This document shows positions 1 through 4,515 of a stretch of DNA of 5,652 nt, one piece after another. The DNA lies in assembly GCA_025360985.1 (NCBI GenBank), contig JANYBA010000099.1:1-5652 (forward strand). The letters are read 5' to 3'. Position 1 is the stretch's first letter. Each line of letters begins with the position of its first letter. Below the pieces are notes generated by a model, which was not told the DNA's origin, made no database searches, and was given only the letters and a program-made list of their open reading frames with translations. The stretch comes from Gammaproteobacteria bacterium (GTDB taxonomy: Bacteria > Pseudomonadota > Gammaproteobacteria > Xanthomonadales > Xanthomonadaceae). Position numbers and translations under genes: made by a program.

Positions 1-526
1 CGTCCGGAGTCATCTTCGCGTACGGCCTGAATTCGGGCACCGCAGCGGCCAGTGCCCGCTGCGAATCGTAAAGGGCGGGCAGGCGGTCGCAGAGGCGCCG
101 GGCCGCTTCCTTGACCTTGCCGGCTTGCGCTTCGATGCTCGCCTTGGCCCGTGCCTTGTCGCCATCGAAGATGCCGGTCACCGCCTCGCCAACCGCGTGG
201 GTGGCGATGGCGGCGCCTTGCAGCCCCACTTCGACACCGTCGCGGGCAACCTGTTCGAGCAGCTCCCGATGGCGGACGAGAAGCGCGTGCTGCTCGACGG
301 TCACCAGCACTTTCCGGCCGCCGATCAGCAGGTCGCCCTGCGACGTCAGCTCGGCCTTGGGCGACAGGCTGTGGTCGTTGCCAAGGCTGAGGTTCTGCGT
401 GTGGATCTTGTCACCGGCCTTGGCCGCGAGCGCCGAGGCATCGAGCGACTCGATCTTGCGGCAGCCGAGCATGGCCAGGCTGGCGAACAGGACGGTGGCG
501 AGGGCGAATCGACGGTTGCGGCTCAT
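1..526 (-). CDS. YggN-like (DUF2884) lipoprotein, 3' end outside the window
   Basis: Partial gene: 175 codons from ATG at 526 run off the left edge without a stop. The start is supported by GGAGA (536-532), 5 nt upstream. The N-terminus is a lipoprotein signal peptide: basic SRNRR, a hydrophobic stretch at about residues 7-20 and a lipobox ending in LGC with Cys22. Residue +2 is Arg, not Asp, so outer-membrane sorting is more likely than inner-membrane retention. The mature part has the pattern I associate with the YggN/DUF2884 family: GDLLIGGRKV (about 64-73), a Gly/Ala-rich helix near 101-120 and a late CDRLPALYDSQ...VPEFRPYAKM segment (146-172). The family has no known biochemical function. 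It lies 34 nt after the permease gene with no hairpin between, so it is probably the last known member of the operon. The family assignment is from memory of the pattern and is moderately sure; the lipoprotein call is stronger. Confidence 0.78.
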   Translation of the reverse strand, partial: MSRNRRFALATVLFASLAMLGCRKIESLDASALAAKAGDKIHTQNLSLGNDHSLSPKAELTSQGDLLIGGRKVLVTVEQHALLVRHRELLEQVARDGVEVGLQGAAIATHAVGEAVTGIFDGDKARAKASIEAQAGKVKEAARRLCDRLPALYDSQRALAAAVPEFRPYAKMTPD

Positions 527-560
527 GGCAGTCTCCGAATTCAATTCTTGCGATCCAAGT

Positions 561-1526
561 TCAACCTTCGTCCTTCCAGCGGCGAAGGCGGATCGCGGCG
601 AAGATCATGGCGGCGCCCAGCGCCACGCCGATCCACAGGTCGGCGGTGCCCAGCACCCGCCAGGAGGCGCCCACCAATTCCAGCATGCCGACGTTGTCGT
701 TTTGGCCATCGCCGAGATGCTGGCCGACGTCGGTGAAGGCGAACCAGATGCCGGGGACGACGCTGCCAAGGCCGCGGCCGACGACGTGCGCCCAGAACCA
801 TTTCACGTTCCAGCCGAATTCGAAGATGGCGTTGAACCAGACCAGCAGCACGCCGGACAACACGGGCATGCCGACTGCCCACAGGAAGGGCTTGGTGCGC
901 GCCCAGGCCGAGACCAGCATCAGCCAGCCAACGGTCGGCAGGGCCCACAACAGGTAGACCGGGATCATCGCCGCCAATTCGAAGGGCGCGAGATAGGTGG
1001 CCGATTGCCCCAGCACCCCGAACAGGTTGAGCCCGCCGATCGCCGCGAATATGCACACCATCGCCAGCAATGCCACGCCGGTGATCGTGCCGATGGCCAG
1101 GGTGATCAGCGGCGCGCCGACCAGGGCCATCAGCGCCTTCGACAGCACGGTATCCGCGTCCGACACCGGCAGTGACTTCCAGAACAGCACGCTGCGGTCC
1201 TTGCGCTCGTCGTACAGCGCGCCCAGGCAGAAGAAGAACACCGCGATCGCCATCACCAGGAACAGCGGGCCGGACGCGAAGGCGGCATAGCCATTGCCGA
1301 TGGCCTCGATGACCCGGGCCTTCTCGACGTCGTTGAGCACGTGCGACAGGTTGGTCACCTGTTCGCCGTTGATCATGATCCCGTGCCTGGACTTGAACAC
1401 CAGGCCGAGGATGGAAGTGACGGCGATGGCGAACGCCATGATCGCCCCGACCACCGCGGGCGCCCAAAAAAAGCCGCCCTTGTGCTCCCAATACTCGCGT
1501 TTGACCAGCCACTTCATGGTGTTCAT
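561..1526 (-). CDS. ABC-2 type transporter permease
   Basis: A 321-aa polytopic inner-membrane protein, the membrane partner of the ATPase encoded just upstream. It should form the translocation pore of an ABC exporter, probably as a homodimer because no second permease gene is present. After a basic, aromatic N-terminus (KWLVKREYWEHKGG) there are about six hydrophobic segments, near residues 18-44, 82-105, 131-162, 183-207, 213-235 and 295-312. A hydrophilic, probably periplasmic loop (45-80) lies between the first two. The cytoplasmic loop YDERKDRSVLFWKSLPVSD (105-123) is typical of ABC-2 permeases of this type and probably contacts the ATPase. The start is ATG at 1526, overlapping the ATPase stop as ATGA, with AAAGGA (1540-1535) 8 nt upstream. 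The same frame stays open far upstream through the ATPase gene, but that extension is only shadow. The substrate is unknown. Confidence 0.9.
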   Translation of the reverse strand: MNTMKWLVKREYWEHKGGFFWAPAVVGAIMAFAIAVTSILGLVFKSRHGIMINGEQVTNLSHVLNDVEKARVIEAIGNGYAAFASGPLFLVMAIAVFFFCLGALYDERKDRSVLFWKSLPVSDADTVLSKALMALVGAPLITLAIGTITGVALLAMVCIFAAIGGLNLFGVLGQSATYLAPFELAAMIPVYLLWALPTVGWLMLVSAWARTKPFLWAVGMPVLSGVLLVWFNAIFEFGWNVKWFWAHVVGRGLGSVVPGIWFAFTDVGQHLGDGQNDNVGMLELVGASWRVLGTADLWIGVALGAAMIFAAIRLRRWKDEG

Positions 1527-2380
1527 GCGTAGGTTCCTTTCATGATGGCGACGAACAGGTCGGCGATCCCGGGATTGCGGGTTTCGCCCAACGTCGCCAA
1601 TTGCGCGCGCGGCACGCCGTCGAACAGCATCACCGACTTGCCGAACACCTGGCGCTCGTCGATCGGCTTGAGCGCCCGTGCGGCCTCGGCCTTGTCGGCC
1701 GGGACCATGACTTCGCAGAAGCGCTCGCCAACGTCGTCCATCGACGCCGACAGCACGATCCGGCCGTCGCGGATGAACATCAGGTCGGTGAGGATGTGTT
1801 CGATCTCCTCGACCTGGTGGGTGGTGACGATGATGGTCTTCTGCTCGTCGAAGTAGTCTTCCAGCAGGTTCTGGTAGAACTGCTTGCGGTACAGGATGTC
1901 CAGGCCCAGGGTCGGCTCGTCGAGCACCAGCAATTTGGCGTCGATGGCCATGACCAGGGCGAGGTGCAACTGCACGATCATGCCCTTGGACATTTCCTTG
2001 ACCTTCATCGAAGGCGAAAGCTTGGTGTGGGCCAGGTAGCGTTCGGCCTTGGCGCGATCGAACTTCGGATGCACGCCGGCGACGAAATCGATCGCGTCCT
2101 TGACCTTCAACCAGCGCGGCAGGATCGCCACGTCGGCGATGAAGCAGACGTTTTCCATGAGTTCGTCGCGCTGGCTGCGCGGATCCAGGCCGAGCACCTT
2201 CAGCTCGCCCTCGAACGGCACCAGGCCAAGCGCGGCCTTGAGCGTGGTGGTCTTGCCCGAGCCGTTTGGACCGATCAGGCCGACGATGCGTCCGGCCGGG
2301 ATGGTGAAGCTCAAGTTGTCGACGGCGAGTTTCTTGCCGTAGTGCTTGGAAAGATTTCGGGCGGAGATGACGTCGTTCAC
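1523..2380 (-). CDS. ABC transporter ATP-binding protein (YtrB-like)
   Basis: A 285-aa cytoplasmic ATPase that would power the permease encoded next. The nucleotide-binding domain occupies about residues 3-225. Walker A is GPNGSGKTT (37-45), Walker B with the catalytic Glu is LLVLDEP (150-156), the D-loop is GLD (159-161) and the switch His is H188 in TTHQVEE. Two motifs depart from textbook form. The signature is MSKGM (130-134) instead of LSGGQ, and the Q-loop region reads FIADVAIL (80-87) with no Gln. A degenerate SKGM or SRGM signature is common in GntR-linked YtrB-type ATPases, so this looks like a subfamily trait rather than decay. About 60 C-terminal residues follow the core. I chose the GTG at 2380 because the protein then begins VNDVISARNLSKHYG, GGAGG (2391-2387) sits 6 nt upstream, and the GTG overlaps the GntR stop as GTGA. 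The in-frame ATG at 2464 would add 28 residues unlike any ABC N-terminus. Confidence 0.93.
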   Translation of the reverse strand: MNDVISARNLSKHYGKKLAVDNLSFTIPAGRIVGLIGPNGSGKTTTLKAALGLVPFEGELKVLGLDPRSQRDELMENVCFIADVAILPRWLKVKDAIDFVAGVHPKFDRAKAERYLAHTKLSPSMKVKEMSKGMIVQLHLALVMAIDAKLLVLDEPTLGLDILYRKQFYQNLLEDYFDEQKTIIVTTHQVEEIEHILTDLMFIRDGRIVLSASMDDVGERFCEVMVPADKAEAARALKPIDERQVFGKSVMLFDGVPRAQLATLGETRNPGIADLFVAIMKGTYA

Positions 2381-2745
2381 CGGGCACCTCCCTGGTCGGC
2401 CGCCTTCAGCAACTGCTCGATCCCCAGGCCCAGTCGGCGGATGCGTTCCACCATCGCCGGCCACTCTTCCTTAAGAAAACGCTCGCGTTCGCTGGCCAGC
2501 AGCTTGTCGCGGGCGCCATCGGTCATGTACATGCCAAGTCCCCTTCGTTTTTCCACCAAGGCTTCGTCCGCCAGCTCCTGATAGGCGCGGGAGACGGTGA
2601 TCGGGTTGAGCTGGTATTCGGCGGCGATCTGCCGGACCGAGGGCAGGGCGTCGCCGGGTTTGAGCATCCCGTCCAGCATCATCCCGACCACGCGCTCCTT
2701 GAGCTGGCGGTAGATCGGTGCGTTGTCGCTCCAGGCAATAACCAT
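2377..2745 (-). CDS. GntR-family transcriptional regulator, YtrA subfamily
   Basis: A 122-aa DNA-binding protein. Residues 9-76 form a GntR winged helix: APIYRQLKERV at the start, then the family hallmark PGDALPSVRQIA (30-41) and recognition-helix region NPITVSRAYQEL (47-58), ending in the wing RRGLGMYMTD. Only about 45 residues follow, mostly charged helix (SERERFLKEEWPAMVERIRRLG), with no ligand-binding domain of the FadR or HutC kind. That short C-terminus defines the YtrA group, which usually represses its own ABC transporter operon and is released by envelope-acting compounds. The ATG at 2745 is chosen because GGGAG (2757-2753) lies 7 nt upstream; the start at 2778 would overlap the preceding gene more deeply and add an unrelated 11 residues. 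The gene starts 1 nt after the small upstream gene and its stop overlaps the ATPase start. The GGTG-N16-CACC dyad at the operon promoter is its likely operator (inference). Confidence 0.93.
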   Translation of the reverse strand: MVIAWSDNAPIYRQLKERVVGMMLDGMLKPGDALPSVRQIAAEYQLNPITVSRAYQELADEALVEKRRGLGMYMTDGARDKLLASERERFLKEEWPAMVERIRRLGLGIEQLLKAADQGGAR

Positions 2746-2746
2746 C

Positions 2747-2983
2747 TCAGGACTCCCGACGGGGCAGCAGGGGCGCAAACGAGAAGAAGGGCATGGACAG
2801 GCTGCGGCGCAGGCTGTGCTTGTGCGAGATCGGCGCCGCGTCCAGCCCGGTCTGGAGGCTCGGCGCGGACATCTCGATGCGCGCGTCCGGCGTCAGCGGC
2901 GGGCGACCAGCGACGAAGCTGACACTCAACAGGGCGACGGCGACGGTCAATCCGGCCAGGGTATTCTTGAGTTTGTAGTACAT
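2747..2983 (-). CDS. Small exported or membrane-anchored protein of unknown function, first gene of the operon
   Basis: A 78-aa protein I do not recognise. It starts MYYKLKNTLAG, with a basic N-terminus and one hydrophobic segment at about residues 8-26 that could be a signal peptide or a single membrane anchor. No clear signal peptidase I site stands out (SFVAGRP is possible) and there is no Cys, so it is not a lipoprotein. The rest is about 50 residues, Pro/Ser-rich, with a basic patch HKHSLRRS (54-61) and a short hydrophobic tail (64-73) before PRRES. The ATG at 2983 has GGGAGG (2993-2988) 4 nt upstream; the start at 3028 would lie across the predicted -10 box and is rejected. Its stop is 1 nt before the GntR start and its 3' end carries the GntR ribosome binding site, so the two are probably translationally coupled. 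It may be an accessory or sensing peptide for the transporter, but nothing in the sequence proves that. Confidence 0.75.
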   Translation of the reverse strand: MYYKLKNTLAGLTVAVALLSVSFVAGRPPLTPDARIEMSAPSLQTGLDAAPISHKHSLRRSLSMPFFSFAPLLPRRES

Positions 2984-3014
2984 ACGGCCTCCCGTGTTGG
3001 TGAGGTAACCAGAT

Positions 3015-3038
3015 GGTGTTGTAGGCAACTATAACACC
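3015..3038. promoter_or_regulatory. Probable GntR/YtrA operator, GGTG-N16-CACC inverted repeat
   Basis: An imperfect 24-bp palindrome with arms GGTGTT (3015-3020) and AACACC (3033-3038) read on the plus strand. Inside the arms, T3022, A3023 and G3024 pair symmetrically with C3029, T3030 and A3031. It fits GGTG-N16-CACC exactly, a form I recall for YtrA-type operators in Xanthomonas; that is from memory and was not searched. It covers the -10 box of the operon whose second gene encodes a YtrA-type GntR protein, so autorepression is the natural inference. Confidence 0.75.
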
Positions 3039-3055
3039 AATTCCGATCTTGTCAA
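3028..3055 (-). promoter_or_regulatory. Sigma70-type promoter of the GntR-ABC operon
   Basis: On the minus strand a perfect -35 box TTGACA (3055-3050) is followed after 16 nt by TATAGT (3033-3028), which is 5 of 6 to the -10 consensus. Transcription would start near 3021, giving a leader of about 38 nt before the ATG at 2983. This AT-richer block stands out in GC-rich surroundings. The -10 box lies wholly inside the inverted repeat at 3015-3038, so a bound repressor would block RNA polymerase. Confidence 0.8.
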
Positions 3056-3096
3056 CACCCTTTGCACATCCGGGCGACCAAACTGATGGCATAGAC

Positions 3097-3113
3097 GCCA
3101 GTACTTGACTGGC
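3097..3113 (+). promoter_or_regulatory. Hairpin or dyad in the gpx leader, next to its ribosome binding site
   Basis: A perfect 6-bp inverted repeat, GCCAGT (3097-3102) and ACTGGC (3108-3113), with loop ACTTG. It ends 1 nt before the GGAGG (3115-3119) that serves the gpx ATG at 3129. It could be an RNA hairpin limiting ribosome access or a small DNA operator; chance is also possible. No good -35/-10 pair for gpx was found in this intergenic region. Confidence 0.4.
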
Positions 3114-3128
3114 CGGAGGCGCAAAGCC

Positions 3129-3671
3129 ATGAAATACAAAGCATTACTGCTGTTTTCGGCGTTGTTCGCGGTGGCCGCGGCGGATCTCGGCAAGCCCCTG
3201 CTGGAGCAAAACTACCGGCGATTGGCCAGCACAGAAGTCGTCAACCTGCGGTCGGCCTATGCCGGAAAGGTGCTCCTGGTCGTCAATACCGCCAGCAAAT
3301 GCGGCTTCACCCCGCAATACGAGGCCCTCGAGGCGATGCACGCCAAATACGAGGCGCGCGGCTTCGCGGTGCTGGGATTTCCCTCGAACGACTTCCTCGG
3401 CCAGGAGCCCGGTTCCGAGAAGCAAATCCAGGATTTCTGCAAGCTCACTAACGGCGTGAAATTCCCGATGTTCGAGAAGGTCCACGTCAAGGGCAATGAC
3501 GTGACGCCCTTTTTCCAGGCACTCGCGGCCGCTACCGGCGAGCGGCCGAAGTGGAATTTCCACAAGTACCTGATCGATCGCAGCGGCCACGTCGTCGCCA
3601 GCTACGGCAGCCGGACCAGGCCGGACGATCCGGCTTTGGTAGCGAAGGTCGAGGAACTGCTGCGACAATAA
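3129..3671 (+). CDS. Glutathione peroxidase family protein with an N-terminal signal sequence
   Basis: A 180-aa thiol peroxidase that should reduce hydrogen peroxide or organic hydroperoxides. Residues 1-18 (MKYKALLLFSALFAVAAA) look like a Sec signal peptide ending AAA before Asp19, placing the enzyme in the periplasm, whereas most bacterial members are cytosolic. The thioredoxin-fold core shows the peroxidatic Cys58 in NTASKCGFTPQY, Gln92 in FLGQEPGS, and Trp142-Asn143 in KWNFHKYLID, completing the usual Cys-Gln-Trp-Asn tetrad. A second Cys, Cys104 in QIQDFC, matches the resolving Cys of two-Cys, thioredoxin-linked members, so thioredoxin-type reduction is more likely than glutathione. The Cys often found in FPCNQF is Ser86 here. 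Start: ATG at 3129 with GGAGG (3115-3119) 9 nt upstream. A TTG at 3105 would add MTGRRRKA before the signal peptide, and GGAGG would then lie inside the gene, so it is rejected. The FKBP gene follows after 42 nt. Confidence 0.93.
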   Translation: MKYKALLLFSALFAVAAADLGKPLLEQNYRRLASTEVVNLRSAYAGKVLLVVNTASKCGFTPQYEALEAMHAKYEARGFAVLGFPSNDFLGQEPGSEKQIQDFCKLTNGVKFPMFEKVHVKGNDVTPFFQALAAATGERPKWNFHKYLIDRSGHVVASYGSRTRPDDPALVAKVEELLRQ

Positions 3672-3699
3672 GGGGTCTAGCCGGGACACCCCGGTCCCC
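3672..3699 (+). other. GC-rich hairpin between gpx and the FKBP gene
   Basis: Directly after the gpx stop, CCGGG (3681-3685) and CCCGG (3690-3694) form a perfect 5-bp stem with loop ACAC. An outer pairing of GGGG (3672-3675) with CCCC (3696-3699) is possible across an unequal internal loop. No T-tract follows; the next bases are the ribosome binding site AGGAG of the FKBP gene. It is therefore not a standard intrinsic terminator. It may protect the mRNA 3' end or partly reduce read-through. Confidence 0.4.
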
Positions 3700-3713
3700 C
3701 AGGAGCTTCAAAG

Positions 3714-4457
3714 ATGACTTTGGTCCTTCGTTCCGCCGCCTTGATTTCGGCATTGGCAATTGCCGCGCCCGGTCTCGCCCAGACTCCCGCCGCGAAGCCG
3801 GCGCCCGCCCGCCCGGCTGCGGTTGCCGCGCCAATTGCCCCGGCCATGTCGGAAAAGCAGCGCAACAGCTACATGATCGGCATGGACATCGCCAAGTCGC
3901 TCGGCCAGATCAAGGGCGAGGTCGACATCGCCGCCTTGACCCGCGCCTTGCAGGATGTCTTCAACGGCAAGCCCACCGCGATGACGGAAGCGCAGGCCGA
4001 CCAGGTCCGCGCTGCCTTCAGCCAGAAGATGCAGGCCAAGATGGCTGCCCAACAGGCCGACGCGGCGACCAAGAATCTCGCCGCTGGCGCGGCTTTCCTG
4101 GCCGCCAACAAGGCCAAGCCCGGCGTCCGGACCACGGCCAGCGGCCTGCAGTACCAGATCCTGCGCGCAGGCGCGGGGGCGCGTCCCGCGGCCACCGACA
4201 CCGTGCGCGTCAACTACAAGGGCACGCTCTTGAACGGGACCACGTTCGACAGTTCCTACGAGCGCAACCAGCCGGCCGAATTCGTCCTCAACCAGGTGAT
4301 CCCCGGTTGGACCGAAGGCGTTGCGTTGATGTCGGTTGGCAGCAAGTTCAAGTTCTGGATTCCGTCCAATCTCGCCTATGGCCCGAACGGTCCGCCGCAG
4401 ATCGGCCCGAACGCCATGCTGACCTTCGAAGTCGAACTGCTCGAAGTCAAGAAGTAA
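3714..4457 (+). CDS. FKBP-type peptidyl-prolyl cis-trans isomerase, periplasmic (Mip/FkpA-like)
   Basis: A 247-aa exported folding helper that isomerises prolyl bonds, and by family analogy acts as a dimeric chaperone. Residues 1-22 form a signal peptide, with cleavage likely after GLA. An Ala/Pro-rich linker follows (24-44). The FKBP N-terminal dimerisation domain (about 45-125) starts [19 protein letters not shown] and includes long Ala/Gln/Lys helices. The catalytic FKBP domain covers about 140-247, with pocket residues Tyr168, Phe178-Asp179 ([10 protein letters not shown]), Val195-Ile196, Trp199 (VIPGW), Tyr222 (LAYGPNGPP) and Phe238. All expected pocket positions are present, so it should be active. 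Length and layout match Mip and FkpA. The ATG at 3714 has AGGAG (3701-3705) 8 nt upstream. It lies 42 nt after gpx on the same strand and may share its transcript. I leave the symbol blank because Mip and FkpA cannot be told apart here. Confidence 0.95.
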   Translation: MTLVLRSAALISALAIAAPGLAQTPAAKPAPARPAAVAAPIAPAMSEKQRNSYMIGMDIAKSLGQIKGEVDIAALTRALQDVFNGKPTAMTEAQADQVRAAFSQKMQAKMAAQQADAATKNLAAGAAFLAANKAKPGVRTTASGLQYQILRAGAGARPAATDTVRVNYKGTLLNGTTFDSSYERNQPAEFVLNQVIPGWTEGVALMSVGSKFKFWIPSNLAYGPNGPPQIGPNAMLTFEVELLEVKK

Positions 4458-4465
4458 CCGCGGCG

Positions 4466-4488
4466 GGCGGCGCGCGCGGCGCGTCGCC
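4466..4488 (+). other. Strong GC hairpin between the FKBP gene and ugd
   Basis: Nine bases after the FKBP stop, 4466-4474 pairs with 4480-4488 in a 9-bp stem (one G-T wobble, the rest GC pairs) around a 5-nt loop. It is followed by ACGGCCCATGG rather than a T-run, so it lacks the second half of an intrinsic terminator. Stems with no U-tail can still act as mRNA 3' stabilisers or partial terminators, and very GC-rich spacers form such stems by chance. No promoter for ugd is evident in the 58-nt gap. Confidence 0.4.
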
Positions 4489-4515
4489 ACGGCCCATGGA
4501 ACCATTGGAGTCAGC

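Noticed and set aside
111..1175. Long plus-strand open frames across the lipoprotein and permease genes
   Set aside because: They oppose two supported minus-strand genes and show shadow composition with no ribosome binding site or motif.
561..2387. A single 608-aa minus-strand open frame joining the permease with a long N-terminal extension
   Set aside because: The extension is the ATPase gene read out of frame: low-complexity, Arg/Pro/His-rich and without domain features. The true permease starts at 1526 with its own ribosome binding site.
1601..2581. A 326-aa plus-strand open frame opposite the ATPase and GntR genes
   Set aside because: The opposite strand carries intact Walker motifs and a GntR winged helix, so this frame is a shadow.
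3061..3095. A possible plus-strand promoter for gpx (TTTGCA at 3061 and CATAGA at 3090)
   Set aside because: The spacer would be 23 nt and the -10 matches the consensus at only three positions. Not a credible sigma70 promoter.
4458..4490. Intrinsic terminator after the FKBP gene
   Set aside because: The stem is strong but no T-tract follows, so I list it only as a hairpin.
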